A DNA stretch of 36,689 nucleotides, from positions 1-36,689 of the forward strand of contig JAKATI010000009.1 in assembly GCA_021828045.1 (NCBI GenBank). Reading direction: 5' to 3'. Of the stretch, positions 7,976-16,338 are shown piece after piece. The notes under the pieces were generated by a model that was given only the letters and a program-made list of their open reading frames with translations, did no database searches and was not told the origin of the DNA. The DNA is from Pseudomonadota bacterium (GTDB taxonomy: Bacteria; Pseudomonadota; Gammaproteobacteria; JAKAQQ01). Within the stretch, counting starts at the first letter, position 1. Each line of letters starts with the position of its first letter. Made by a program: the position numbers and the translations under genes.

Positions 7976-8839
7976 CTAACTCTCGGACCGGCCCCAATGA
8001 AGTTTTTCGCGCAAACGGGCAATCGGGTCATAGCTCGCCGGATGGATGATCGTAAGTTCGCGACCCGCCCGGTTGATTTGGACCCGGACTCCGGGATCGA
8101 GACGGCGGGCGGCGGCGCCATCCCAGTTGACGAGGCAGCGGGAGGCCTGCGCCTCCGGTACCCGGAGCTCGATCTGGGCCTCTCCCGGAATGACGAGCGG
8201 CCGGTCGGAAAGATTGTGGGGGGCAATCGGAAGGATGACGAGGCAGGACAGCTCTGGATGGAGAATGGGCCCTCCTGAGGAAAGGGCGTAGGCCGTGGAG
8301 CCACTTGGGGTCGAGACGATCAGTCCATCGGCGCGATGGGCGCAGACAAAGCGTCCGTCGATCCAGGTTTCGATGTCGATCATCCTTCCGCCATCGGCCT
8401 TTCCGAGGACGATGTCATTCAGGGCAAGGCGCCATTCCGGGGCGCCGGGCTTCAGACATCCCCGGATGAGGACCCGCGTTTCCGTCTGGTACTGTCCTTC
8501 GAGAACGGGCTTGAGCTCCCCATCGAGCCGGTCGGCAGAAAAATCCGTGAGATAGCCCAGTCGCCCGAGATTGATCCCCAAAACCGGAATCTCTGCCCGC
8601 GTGGCAGCGGCGGTGGCCAGGAAGGTGCCATCTCCGCCCAGGCTGATGGCAAAATCGCCGGGCTCGAAGACGGGTTCGATCCCGGGGGGGTCGGCTTTCC
8701 CGGAGGGACCGGGCATCTCACGCGCCTGGACGACGGGAATTCCGGCCTGTCCCAAGATCTTCTCGAGATTGGCGAGCACCGCGGGGGTTGCGGGCGTCTC
8801 TCCCCGGCAGAAAACAAAAGCACGTGCAAGAGTCGGCAT
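7976..8839 (-). CDS. nadK: NAD kinase
   Basis: Phosphorylates NAD to NADP in the cytoplasm, using ATP and/or polyphosphate. The 287-residue product has the catalytic GGDGT motif (ISLGGDGTFL), the NAD-binding GINLGRLGYLTDF, the LNDIVLG segment (family NE/D motif), and the C-terminal TPSGSTAYALSSGGPILHP signature. It leads the nadK-recN-bamE minus-strand operon, as in E. coli, and is divergent from hrcA. Directly upstream on the minus strand is TAACAT seven bases before the ATG and no clear Shine-Dalgarno, so the leader, if any, is short. Confidence 0.97.
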   Translation of the reverse strand: MPTLARAFVFCRGETPATPAVLANLEKILGQAGIPVVQAREMPGPSGKADPPGIEPVFEPGDFAISLGGDGTFLATAAATRAEIPVLGINLGRLGYLTDFSADRLDGELKPVLEGQYQTETRVLIRGCLKPGAPEWRLALNDIVLGKADGGRMIDIETWIDGRFVCAHRADGLIVSTPSGSTAYALSSGGPILHPELSCLVILPIAPHNLSDRPLVIPGEAQIELRVPEAQASRCLVNWDGAAARRLDPGVRVQINRAGRELTIIHPASYDPIARLREKLHWGRSES

Positions 8840-8861
8840 GGGTCAGATGTTACCCTAGAGA

Positions 8862-8890
8862 CCGGGATGGGGGGCGCCGCCCATCCCCGG
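8862..8890. repeat. GC-rich inverted repeat between nadK and hrcA
   Basis: The sequence CCGGGATGGG... is mirrored by ...CCCATCCCCGG, a stem of about ten pairs with one bulged base and a GC-rich loop. No T-run follows on either strand, so it is not a typical terminator. It sits in the divergent promoter gap and could be a regulator site or only base-composition bias. Confidence 0.35.
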
Positions 8891-8981
8891 GTGAGGTCAA
8901 GGAGAGGCTGGGGGGCGGGGCGGGTTGATTTATGGTAACGTGATTCCGTCTCCTCCCCATCGACAGGCCCACCGTGCTGAG

Positions 8982-10040
8982 ATGACGAATCCACCCGGAT
9001 TTTCGTTGCCCGAGCTGGATGAGCGCGCCCGCACCGTACTGAAGCTGCTGATCGAGCATTACATCGAGGACGGGCAACCGGTCGCCTCGCGGACGTTAGC
9101 GCGCGATTTCGGTCATGCGTTGAGCCCGGCCACCATTCGCAATGTCATGGCGGACCTGGAAGACGCGGGCTTGATCCAATCCCCCCATACCTCGGCCGGA
9201 CGGATCCCCACGGTTTTGGGGTACCGGTTTTTCGTCGACAGCCTGATTGAAGCACCGGCCATGGGTGCGGAACTGATCGAAACCCTGAAAACGGGGTTCG
9301 AGCAGAAGCCAGTCACGATGGGACAGTGGAGTGCGGCGACTGAACTGTTGTCCTCCATCACGCACTTGGCCGCGGTGGTGACCCTTCCCGGAAGGGACCA
9401 GCTCTCCTGGGCCCGGATTGAGTTTGTCCCGTTGTCGGAACACCGGATCCTCGTCGTCCTTTTGACCGATGATCAGGAGGTCCAGAACCGCCTGATTGAA
9501 ACCTCGGTCCCCTATTCCCGGGATTTTCTGGCACAGGCGGCCCAGTTTTTGAACGAGATGTTTGTGGGGAGGAACCTTGAGGAGGTCCGCCAGCGCTTGG
9601 TGGCGGACCTTCAAATGACCCAGGCGGGTCTTTCCGCATGGATGAAGCAGGCCATGTCTCTTGCGGAAACGATTTTGGACCAGGCCTTGACTCCGAGTCC
9701 CGAGGTGGTGGTGAGCGGGGAAGTCAATCTCATGGATTTCGATGAGCTGAGGGACTTGTCCCGGCTGCGGGATCTTCTCGATACGCTGACCCGCCAGCGG
9801 GATCTCATCCGTCTCTTTGATGCCAGTGTGAGGGCCGACCGGGTCCAGATTTATATCGGGAGCGAGTCCGGGTATAATGCGCTCAGTCCCTGCTCTGTGA
9901 TCCTTTCGCCGTACCGGGCGGGTGGACGGACTTTGGGGGTCCTCGGGGTGATCGGTCCGACGCGGATTCCGTACAATAAGATCATTCCGATCGTGCAGGT
10001 CAGTGCCGATCTGATCGGCGCATCGCTGCAGAACCATTGA
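8982..10040 (+). CDS. hrcA: Heat-inducible transcription repressor HrcA
   Basis: Repressor that binds CIRCE inverted repeats upstream of groESL and/or dnaK operons and loses activity on heat shock. The 352-residue product has an N-terminal winged helix (about 10-80) with SPATIRNVMADLEDAGLI and SPHTSAGRIPT, followed by the GAF-like and dimerisation region including the conserved C-terminal segment near GVIGPTRIPYNKIIPIV. ATG 8982 matches family N-termini (LDERARTVLKLLIEHYIEDG). An upstream in-frame TTG at 8925 would add nineteen unlikely residues. It heads the hrcA-grpE-dnaK-dnaJ block. No copy of the CIRCE consensus TTAGCACTC-N9-GAGTGCTAA was found in the window, so its targets (probably groESL) lie elsewhere or are degenerate. 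Confidence 0.95.
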   Translation: MTNPPGFSLPELDERARTVLKLLIEHYIEDGQPVASRTLARDFGHALSPATIRNVMADLEDAGLIQSPHTSAGRIPTVLGYRFFVDSLIEAPAMGAELIETLKTGFEQKPVTMGQWSAATELLSSITHLAAVVTLPGRDQLSWARIEFVPLSEHRILVVLLTDDQEVQNRLIETSVPYSRDFLAQAAQFLNEMFVGRNLEEVRQRLVADLQMTQAGLSAWMKQAMSLAETILDQALTPSPEVVVSGEVNLMDFDELRDLSRLRDLLDTLTRQRDLIRLFDASVRADRVQIYIGSESGYNALSPCSVILSPYRAGGRTLGVLGVIGPTRIPYNKIIPIVQVSADLIGASLQNH

Positions 10041-10080
10041 GGGTGGTCTCTCCGCTGCGGCCACCACCGGTTGGGCGCCC

Positions 10081-10116
10081 AAGCCCGGCTTCTCGTGAAG
10101 AGGGAGGCCGGCTTTT
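10081..10116 (+). terminator. Possible weak intrinsic terminator after hrcA
   Basis: AAGCCCGGC at 10081-10089 can pair with GCCGGCTT near 10107-10114 with one bulge, followed by only a short run of T (CTTTTG). It lies between hrcA and grpE and could reduce read-through or act as an RNA processing site. The short T-run keeps confidence low. Confidence 0.35.
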
Positions 10117-10149
10117 GCCGTGATTCATCGTGCTGGAGAATATAGAGTG

Positions 10150-10698
10150 ATGTTGGAAGATCCCGAGGTCCCTTCATCCGGTTGCCCGGATAGCGCAGAG
10201 CCCTCCGATGCGGGAGAGACGGAACGGAGTGGACAGCTCCAAAGCAACCTTGAAGATGCCGAGCGGAAGGCCCGGGAGAACTGGGAGCGCTACCTGCGCG
10301 TTGCAGCCGAGCTCGAAAACCTCAAGAAACGGACGCAGCGCGAAGTGGAAAGTGCCCATCGCTATGCGCTGGAAGGGTTTCTCACCGATCTCCTCGCGGT
10401 CAAGGACAGCCTGGAACTGGGGCTCCTCAATGCAAGTGGGGAGGGGGGGGGTGGGCTGAAAGAAGGGGTTGAGTTGACACTCCGGCTTTTCCAGCAGCTC
10501 CTTGAAAAACAAGGAGTTGATGAGATCAATCCCCTGCATGAGCCGTTTCATCCGGAGTATCAGGAAGCCATTGGGACCGAATCCGAGCCGGGAGCCGGTC
10601 CCGGGATTGTGCTGCGGGTCATTCAGAAGGGGTATCGCTTGAAAGGGCGCCTCCTGCGTCCTGCACGGGTCATCGTGAACCGGGCTGAAGAGACTTGA
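10150..10698 (+). CDS. grpE: Nucleotide exchange factor GrpE
   Basis: Co-chaperone that releases ADP from DnaK and acts as a thermosensor. The product of about 182 residues has an acidic disordered N-terminus, a long coiled-coil helix (about 30-85, ENWERYLRVAAELENLKKRT), and the C-terminal beta domain with the GrpE signature near VIQKGYRLKGRLLRPARVIV. ATG 10150 has GGAG about eleven bases upstream; GTG 10120 is an in-frame alternative. A run of nine G (10443-10451) in the coding sequence gives a glycine stretch between the helices. The stop codon lies inside the predicted dnaK heat-shock promoter. Confidence 0.95.
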   Translation: MLEDPEVPSSGCPDSAEPSDAGETERSGQLQSNLEDAERKARENWERYLRVAAELENLKKRTQREVESAHRYALEGFLTDLLAVKDSLELGLLNASGEGGGGLKEGVELTLRLFQQLLEKQGVDEINPLHEPFHPEYQEAIGTESEPGAGPGIVLRVIQKGYRLKGRLLRPARVIVNRAEET

Positions 10699-10721
10699 TC
10701 TCGGAGTGCCCATCCCCATAT
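10694..10721 (+). promoter_or_regulatory. Sigma-32 (RpoH)-type heat-shock promoter for dnaK
   Basis: A -35-like CTTGATC at 10694-10700 is followed after 13 bp by CCCCATAT at 10714-10721, a full match to the sigma-32 -10 consensus CCCCATnT. The known consensus is CTTGAA, 13-15 bp, CCCCATnT, so only the last -35 bases differ. Transcription would start near 10730, about 55 bases before the dnaK ATG. The -35 overlaps the grpE stop codon. Confidence 0.8.
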
Positions 10722-10786
10722 TCGAGTTGATAGAGGCAACGAGCCTCCGGCCTGGATTGTGATCGAAACCGTTTCTGGAGAAATTT

Positions 10787-12724
10787 ATGTCTAAAATCAT
10801 TGGTATCGATTTGGGAACCACGAATTCCTGTGTCGCCGTCATGGAGGGGGGGCAGCCCAAGGTGATCCCCAATAGCGAAGGTGACCGGACCACCCCGTCG
10901 GTCGTGGCTTTTGGCAAGGATGGAGATGTAATGGCCGGGCAGATGGCCAAGCGCCAGGCGGTGACCAATCCCAAAAATACCCTGTATGCGGTCAAGCGCT
11001 TGATCGGCCGTCGGTTCAACGAACCAATGGTCCAGGATACCCTGAAACGCTCCCCGTTCTCGATCGTGCAGGCGAAAAATGGCGATGCCTGGGTTGAGGT
11101 GGCGGGCAAGCAAATGTCTCCGCCCGAGATCTCGGCCCGGGTTCTCATGAAAATGAAAAAAACGGCCGAGGACTACTTGGGAGAGACTGTGACCGATGCG
11201 GTGATTACCGTACCGGCCTACTTCAATGATTCCCAGCGGCAGGCGACGAAAGACGCGGGTCGCATTGCGGGGCTCGAGGTCAAGCGGATCATCAACGAGC
11301 CGACCGCAGCGGCTCTGGCTTTTGGCCTGGACAAGAAGCCGAAAGATACCAAGGTGGCGGTTTACGATCTCGGTGGGGGAACGTTCGACATCTCGGTCAT
11401 CGAGATTGCCGAGGTGGATGGCGAGCGTCAGTTCGAGGTCCTGTCGACAAACGGAGATACCTTCCTCGGAGGCGAGGATTTTGACCGGCGGGTGATCGAC
11501 TATCTGGCTGACGAATTTCGCAAGGAGCAGGGGATTGACGTGCGGAATGATCCCTTGGCCATGCAGAGGTTGCGGGAGGCCGCGGAGAAAGCCAAGATCG
11601 AGCTGAGCTCGACCCAGCAGACGGAAATCAACCTGCCCTACATCACGGCGGATGCCAGTGGTCCCAAGCATCTCAATATCCGTTTGACCCGGGCCAAACT
11701 GGAAGCCTTGGTCGACGACCTGATTCAGAAAACCATCGAGCCCTGCCGTCTGGCAATCCAGGATGCCCACCTGTCGGTGCGCGATATCGACGATGTCATC
11801 CTGGTGGGTGGACAGACCCGCATGCCCAAGGTGCAAACCGTGGTCCGTGAGTTCTTTGGCAAGGAACCCCGCCGGGATGTCAATCCGGACGAGGCCGTGG
11901 CGATTGGTGCAGCGATTCAGGGAGGCGTGTTGCAGGGTGAAGTCAAGGACGTTCTGCTCCTCGATGTCACCCCCCTTTCCCTGGGAATCGAGACACTCGG
12001 CGGAGTCATGACCCGAATCATCGACAAGAACACCACGATCCCCACCAAGGCGACGCAGGTGTTCTCGACGGCCGATGACAACCAGGCGGCGGTCACGATT
12101 CACGTGGTCCAGGGAGAACGCGAACTGGCACGGGACAACAAGTCTCTTGGGCGCTTTGACCTGACCGGGATTCCCACGGCTCCACGGGGCGTTCCGCAGA
12201 TCGAGGTCACCTTCGATATCGATGCCAACGGAATTCTCCATGTTTCCGCGAAAGACAAGGCGACCGGTAAGGAGCAATCGATCGTGATCCGGGCCTCGAG
12301 TGGCCTGACGGAGGACGAAATCAAGCGGATGGTGGCCGAGGCCGAGGCGCATCGCGAGGAGGACCGGCGGGCGAGGGAGCGGATCGAGGCCCGGAATCAG
12401 GCAGATACCCTGATCCATGTCACCGAGAAGACCCTGCGGGAGATGGGTGAAAAGGTGCCGGCGGAGGAACGGGCCCGCGTTGAATCCGCTCTCTCGGATC
12501 TCAAGGGGGTTCTGGATACCGGGGACCAGGCGACCTTGGAGGCCAAGACCCAGGCTTTGGCTCAGGCCAGTGCCACTTTGGGCCAGCGGCTTTACGAGAA
12601 TGCCGGCGCACAATCCGGGGCAGCCAGCGCGAATGGCACCGGCCCGGGCCAGTCCGGCGGCGAGGAAGTGGTGGATGCCGAGTTTGAAGAGGTGGATGAC
12701 CACAAGAACGGCAAGTCGGGATGA
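10787..12724 (+). CDS. dnaK: Molecular chaperone DnaK (Hsp70)
   Basis: ATP-driven chaperone that binds hydrophobic peptide segments with DnaJ and GrpE. The 645-residue product has normal length. The nucleotide-binding domain begins [19 protein letters not shown] and contains [28 protein letters not shown] and [13 protein letters not shown]. The interdomain linker reads [18 protein letters not shown]. The substrate-binding domain and lid follow, ending with the conserved acidic [20 protein letters not shown] lies just before ATG 10787. It is expressed from the sigma-32-like promoter at 10694-10721 and probably also by read-through from grpE. It is followed by dnaJ after 46 bp. Confidence 0.99.
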   Translation: MSKIIGIDLGTTNSCVAVMEGGQPKVIPNSEGDRTTPSVVAFGKDGDVMAGQMAKRQAVTNPKNTLYAVKRLIGRRFNEPMVQDTLKRSPFSIVQAKNGDAWVEVAGKQMSPPEISARVLMKMKKTAEDYLGETVTDAVITVPAYFNDSQRQATKDAGRIAGLEVKRIINEPTAAALAFGLDKKPKDTKVAVYDLGGGTFDISVIEIAEVDGERQFEVLSTNGDTFLGGEDFDRRVIDYLADEFRKEQGIDVRNDPLAMQRLREAAEKAKIELSSTQQTEINLPYITADASGPKHLNIRLTRAKLEALVDDLIQKTIEPCRLAIQDAHLSVRDIDDVILVGGQTRMPKVQTVVREFFGKEPRRDVNPDEAVAIGAAIQGGVLQGEVKDVLLLDVTPLSLGIETLGGVMTRIIDKNTTIPTKATQVFSTADDNQAAVTIHVVQGERELARDNKSLGRFDLTGIPTAPRGVPQIEVTFDIDANGILHVSAKDKATGKEQSIVIRASSGLTEDEIKRMVAEAEAHREEDRRARERIEARNQADTLIHVTEKTLREMGEKVPAEERARVESALSDLKGVLDTGDQATLEAKTQALAQASATLGQRLYENAGAQSGAASANGTGPGQSGGEEVVDAEFEEVDDHKNGKSG

Positions 12725-12770
12725 AGCTCGTGCAGTCGATCTGCGGGTAGCCTGACCCGAGCGGTCTCGC

Positions 12771-13829
12771 ATGGTGACGTCGAAGCTCGATTATTACGAG
12801 ACCCTCTCGGTTTCCCGTGATGCCAGCCCGGAGGAAATCAAGAAGGCGTTCCGGCGCCTGGCGATGAAGTTGCATCCCGATCGCAATCCGGGATCAAGGG
12901 ATGCAGAGGAGCAGTTCAAGACGGTGAAGGAAGCCTTTGACGTGCTCTATGACCCGGAACGTCGAGCGCTCTATGACCGCTATGGCCATGCAGGTCTTGC
13001 GGGGCAGGGGGGGGCCTCTCCGGGTTTTGATCCCAACGAGATCTTCGGGGATCTGTTTGGCAGCATCTTCGGATCGGCATTCGGCCCGGCGCGCAATGGC
13101 CGGGGACGAGACCTCGTCTATGCTCTGGAGCTGGACCTGGAACAGGTGTCCCAAGGCGAATCCGTCCCGCTTGAGTATGAGACGCTCGTAGGCTGCGACG
13201 ATTGTGGAGGGAGTGGCTCGAGACCCGGATCCCGCCCGGAACGTTGTGTGGATTGTCATGGAACGGGTGAAATCCGGATCCAGCAGGGATTTTTTACCCT
13301 CCGGCAAACTTGTCCGCGCTGTCAAGGACGGGGCCAGACCCAGAAGGGGGATTGTCGGGGGTGCCGCGGTTCGGGCCGAATCCGTTCGCATCGCCGGATT
13401 GAAGTCAAGATTCCACCCGGGGTTGACGAGGGCGACCGGATCCGGCTTTCAGGTCAGGGTGAGGCGGGTGAGGCGGGACAACCGGGCGGGGATCTCTACG
13501 TGGAGATTCACCTCCGGGCCCACCCGAGGTTCCGGCGTGAGGGCGGGGATCTGTACTGCGAGCTTCCCGTTCGATATCCCCTGCTCGCGCTGGGCGGAGT
13601 CGTGGAGGTCGAGACCTTGCATGGAAAGCATCCACTCCCAATCGGACCGGCGACCCCGGACGGTGCCCTGCTGCGGCTTTCGGGCCAGGGTGTGCCAACG
13701 CTCAAGAACAAGAAGCGGGGGGATCTGATCTGCCGGGTCACCGTCGAGATTCCCACGCATCTGACCGCGGATCAAAAGCGCTTGCTTCAGGAACTGGAGT
13801 CCAGTTTCGCGTCTGCCCGCAAGGTTTAG
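12771..13829 (+). CDS. dnaJ: Chaperone DnaJ (Hsp40, type I)
   Basis: Stimulates DnaK ATP hydrolysis and delivers substrates. The 352-residue product has the J domain with HPD at 35-37, a short Gly/Phe region (about 72-105), four CxxCxGxG zinc repeats (CDDCGGSG, CVDCHGTG, CPRCQGRG, CRGCRGSG) and the C-terminal peptide-binding domains with DLYVEIHLRAHPRF. It is somewhat shorter than E. coli DnaJ (376) because the Gly/Phe linker and the C-terminal dimerisation tail are reduced. The common LGVSR of the J domain is LSVSR here. It ends one base from the stop of the convergent photolyase gene. Confidence 0.98.
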   Translation: MVTSKLDYYETLSVSRDASPEEIKKAFRRLAMKLHPDRNPGSRDAEEQFKTVKEAFDVLYDPERRALYDRYGHAGLAGQGGASPGFDPNEIFGDLFGSIFGSAFGPARNGRGRDLVYALELDLEQVSQGESVPLEYETLVGCDDCGGSGSRPGSRPERCVDCHGTGEIRIQQGFFTLRQTCPRCQGRGQTQKGDCRGCRGSGRIRSHRRIEVKIPPGVDEGDRIRLSGQGEAGEAGQPGGDLYVEIHLRAHPRFRREGGDLYCELPVRYPLLALGGVVEVETLHGKHPLPIGPATPDGALLRLSGQGVPTLKNKKRGDLICRVTVEIPTHLTADQKRLLQELESSFASARKV

Positions 13830-13830
13830 C

Positions 13831-15300
13831 CTAGGTCTTCCCGCGCGGGGTCGTGACTTCCTCATCTGTGGCATTTCCCCGTTGTGATCTTTGGCGTCGG
13901 AATTTCTCGATCGCCCGGAGGCGCGTTGCCACATGGTCAACCACGGGAGGAGGATAATCGCGACCAATGAGGCATCCCGTGGTCGATTGGAGTGCGGGCG
14001 GCATGAGCCACGGCGTGTGGACAAAACGATCCGGAACCCGGCCCAGGATCGGCAGGTAAGACCGGACAAAATGGCCTTCCGGGTCGTAACGCTGTGCCTG
14101 CAGGACGGGATTCAGGATCCGGAAATAAGGCGCCGCATCCGTGCCGGTTCCGGCGCTCCATTGCCAGCCGCCCACGTTGCTGGCCTGGTCGTAGTCCATC
14201 AGCCAGAAACGGAACTGCCGCTCCCCCAGGCACCAGTGAACGTCGAGATTCTTGGTGAGAAACATGGCCACGATCATGCGGAGACGGTTGTGCATCCAGC
14301 CCGTTTGCCTGACCTGCAGGATGGCCGCGTCGACGATGGGATACCCGGTCCGGCCCTGTATCCACGCCTCCCAACGACCCGGATCGTTGCTCCATTCCAG
14401 ACCGGCCTGCTTGCGATCAAAGGCCTCCCTCGCCGTATGCGGAAAGTGGAACAGGATCATCCGGTAAAAGTCCCGCCAGATCAACTCCGTGAGCCAAGCC
14501 GCCGGTCCCTTTGTTCCTTGACCGGCCCCCTCTCCGAGCGCTGCTTGCACACATCGTCTGATGGAAAGGGTTCCGGCCGAAAGGTGGGGTGAAAGCCGGG
14601 AAGTTCCTTCCGCTGCCGGGAGATCGCGTTGGGATCCGTATTGGGTGATCGGTTGGCCGCAGAAGGCCTTCAATCTTCGGAGGGCAGCCCGTTCGCCGGG
14701 TGCCTGGACGAGGTCCACGGAGGGAAATCCGAAAGCACTCGGCGGTGGAACCGGATCGGATGGTTCCGGGATCACGGATCGGGGCCGGGGCGACCCTGCC
14801 GTGCTTGGTGGACTCATGCCCAAGCGGGTGAGCCAAGCCCGCCGATAGGCCGAGAAAACGGTATAGGGTTTCCCACTGGAGGAGAGAATCTCGCTTTCCT
14901 CGAAAATTGCCCCATCCTTGAATCCGTGTACGGTCAAGCCGATCCGGGACGCTTCCCGGATCAACCGGGTGTCCTGTTCGCGTTGTGCCGGCTCATATTC
15001 CTTGTTGAACACAATGGAGGAAGCCTTGAGCTCGATGGCGAGGGTCAAAAGCGTCTGCACCGGGTCGTCGGTGACCCGGAACTTGAGGGGGATGTTCAGG
15101 CGGGAGAGATTCAGGGAAAGCTCTGACAGCGAAGCCAGCCAGAACGCGGCTTGATGAGCGCCCACTTGGCCTGTTTGAGCAGAAAACCAGCGGCGATCAC
15201 AACAAAAGATCCCGACGAGGGGGGTGTCCTGCCTGCAGGCGGCAGCCAGTGCCGTATTGTCCTCCACCCGCAAGTCCCTTCTGAACCAGTGCAAGATCAC
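13831..15300 (-). CDS. phrB: Deoxyribodipyrimidine photolyase (class I CPD type)
   Basis: Light-dependent repair flavoprotein that splits cyclobutane pyrimidine dimers. The 489-residue product has the N-terminal antenna-binding Rossmann domain (ILHWFRRDLRVEDNTAL) and the C-terminal FAD domain with WRDFYRMI, GYPIVDAAILQVRQTGWMHN and the DYDQASNVGGWQWSAGTGTD signature followed by APYFRILNP. Tryptophans in WRDFY, GWMHN and VHW fit the electron-transfer chain of the family. The GTG at 15300 is the only plausible start. It is convergent with dnaJ and downstream of the diiron-protein gene on the same strand with about 70 bp between. A cryptochrome or (6-4) enzyme is less likely given the CPD-type signature. 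Confidence 0.93.
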   Translation of the reverse strand: MILHWFRRDLRVEDNTALAAACRQDTPLVGIFCCDRRWFSAQTGQVGAHQAAFWLASLSELSLNLSRLNIPLKFRVTDDPVQTLLTLAIELKASSIVFNKEYEPAQREQDTRLIREASRIGLTVHGFKDGAIFEESEILSSSGKPYTVFSAYRRAWLTRLGMSPPSTAGSPRPRSVIPEPSDPVPPPSAFGFPSVDLVQAPGERAALRRLKAFCGQPITQYGSQRDLPAAEGTSRLSPHLSAGTLSIRRCVQAALGEGAGQGTKGPAAWLTELIWRDFYRMILFHFPHTAREAFDRKQAGLEWSNDPGRWEAWIQGRTGYPIVDAAILQVRQTGWMHNRLRMIVAMFLTKNLDVHWCLGERQFRFWLMDYDQASNVGGWQWSAGTGTDAAPYFRILNPVLQAQRYDPEGHFVRSYLPILGRVPDRFVHTPWLMPPALQSTTGCLIGRDYPPPVVDHVATRLRAIEKFRRQRSQRGNATDEEVTTPRGKT

Positions 15301-15369
15301 GGCTTCAGAAACCCGGAACCGGCGCCGGATCAGGGGCCGCTACGATCGTTCGCGAACGCGGAGGGGAGA

Positions 15370-16221
15370 CTAGAGGAATCGCCGAGCTCCGGCAACCAGA
15401 ACGGGTAGGGACAGGCGTTCAACCGGGTGTGGCAGATCCAGCGGCCGGAGACACATCCGGACCGCCATCTCGAACGGAAAATGGTCACGCGTCATCTGAT
15501 CCAGGTTCATGCGGAACCGTTCGTAATGCTGGGGATCAAAGACATGGTCCGGATAGCGGACCTGGTAGGCATGTTTGTAGGCAATCAGTCCATCCTCGTT
15601 GTCGATTTCTCGGATCCGCGTCCATAGCGCCTGGAAGATCGCCCGGCGCGAAACCGATTCCTGTTGGGCATATTTCCGGAAATAACGGAAGAAATACTTG
15701 TAATGGCCGACTTCATCAGTCCGGATATGGTGGGCAATCCTTTTGAGGAGCGGTTCCGGGGACGCATCCCGTACCATCGTATAGTAGGACGAGGTTCCGG
15801 TCTCGACGATGCAGCGAGCGACCATTTCCTGCGATCGGGTCGCTTCGAGCTGGGCGGCATTGCAAAGAAGCCCATATTCCCGGTAAAAGTTCTGGTAGGC
15901 GAGATCCCAGTCAAAGCTCGGCCAGACGGTTTTCACGTAGCGCTTGAGGGCGGCACCGTGTTGCAGCTCTTCGGGTTGCCAGTGGTCCTGAAGCCAGGTT
16001 GTGACCTCGTCGTCACCCACATAATGCGCAGTCAGGTTCGAGGTATAGAGGTCGGTCGTGATCTCGACGAAGGAAGCCGTAGAGACCAGGAAAAAAAAGG
16101 GCTCATTGTCCACAATCCGCTCTGCTTGAAGCGAATCCCACGGGAGTTCATCCACATTCCAATGGTCCGTCCGGACGGGCTCAGCGAATTGCTCGGCTTC
16201 TTCTGGGTGGACCGTTCCCAA
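15370..16221 (-). CDS. Ferritin-like diiron protein of unknown function (acyl-ACP desaturase-like fold)
   Basis: Protein of 283 residues with the ligand pattern of a dinuclear iron four-helix bundle: Glu53 (SFVEITTDLY), Glu84/85 with His88 (EELQHG), Glu140 (VETGT) and Glu170 with His173 (DEVGHY). The spacing recalls acyl-ACP desaturases and related soluble diiron oxidases. No specific reaction can be read from sequence; desaturation, hydroxylation or oxygen/peroxide handling are all possible. A TTG at 16221 with GGAGG seven bases upstream is the chosen start, because a stop in the same frame lies shortly before. It has its own sigma-70 promoter (16253-16281). Neighbours (photolyase, HemN, FNR) point to oxygen or redox stress, which is only contextual evidence. 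Confidence 0.8.
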   Translation of the reverse strand: MGTVHPEEAEQFAEPVRTDHWNVDELPWDSLQAERIVDNEPFFFLVSTASFVEITTDLYTSNLTAHYVGDDEVTTWLQDHWQPEELQHGAALKRYVKTVWPSFDWDLAYQNFYREYGLLCNAAQLEATRSQEMVARCIVETGTSSYYTMVRDASPEPLLKRIAHHIRTDEVGHYKYFFRYFRKYAQQESVSRRAIFQALWTRIREIDNEDGLIAYKHAYQVRYPDHVFDPQHYERFRMNLDQMTRDHFPFEMAVRMCLRPLDLPHPVERLSLPVLVAGARRFL

Positions 16222-16252
16222 CCTCTTGCCTCCTCTTCGGAGATGGTCTTAG

Positions 16253-16281
16253 ATCATAGGAGAAGTCGTTTTTTTTTACAA
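16253..16281 (-). promoter_or_regulatory. Sigma-70 promoter of the diiron gene with a 9-A spacer tract
   Basis: On the minus strand TTGTAA (16281-16276) and TATGAT (16258-16253, five of six consensus bases) are separated by exactly 17 bp. A run of nine A (16277-16269) starts in the last two -35 bases and fills the first part of the spacer. Transcription would start near 16246, about 25 bases before the TTG start codon. Confidence 0.65.
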
Positions 16282-16338
16282 GAAGGCAAGAGCGAGTTGA
16301 GCGCTTGAAATCCCGGCTCGGGCGGTCGTGGACTCCAT

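Noticed and set aside
7974-8000. LexA operator in front of recN
   Set aside because: No CTGT-N8-ACAG pattern, and recN starts two bases after nadK, leaving no promoter space.
10136-10152. TATAGA directly before the grpE start as evidence of a leaderless mRNA
   Set aside because: A GGAG ribosome site lies upstream of the same start, and no -35 is present; probably chance.
8840-10786. Search for a CIRCE operator near hrcA, grpE and dnaK
   Set aside because: No pair resembling TTAGCACTC and GAGTGCTAA at 9-bp spacing was found; the GC-rich repeat at 8862-8890 does not match.
10670-12772. Minus-strand ORF of 700 codons
   Set aside because: It lies opposite dnaK and its protein is an antisense translation rich in His, Gly and Arg without any family motif.
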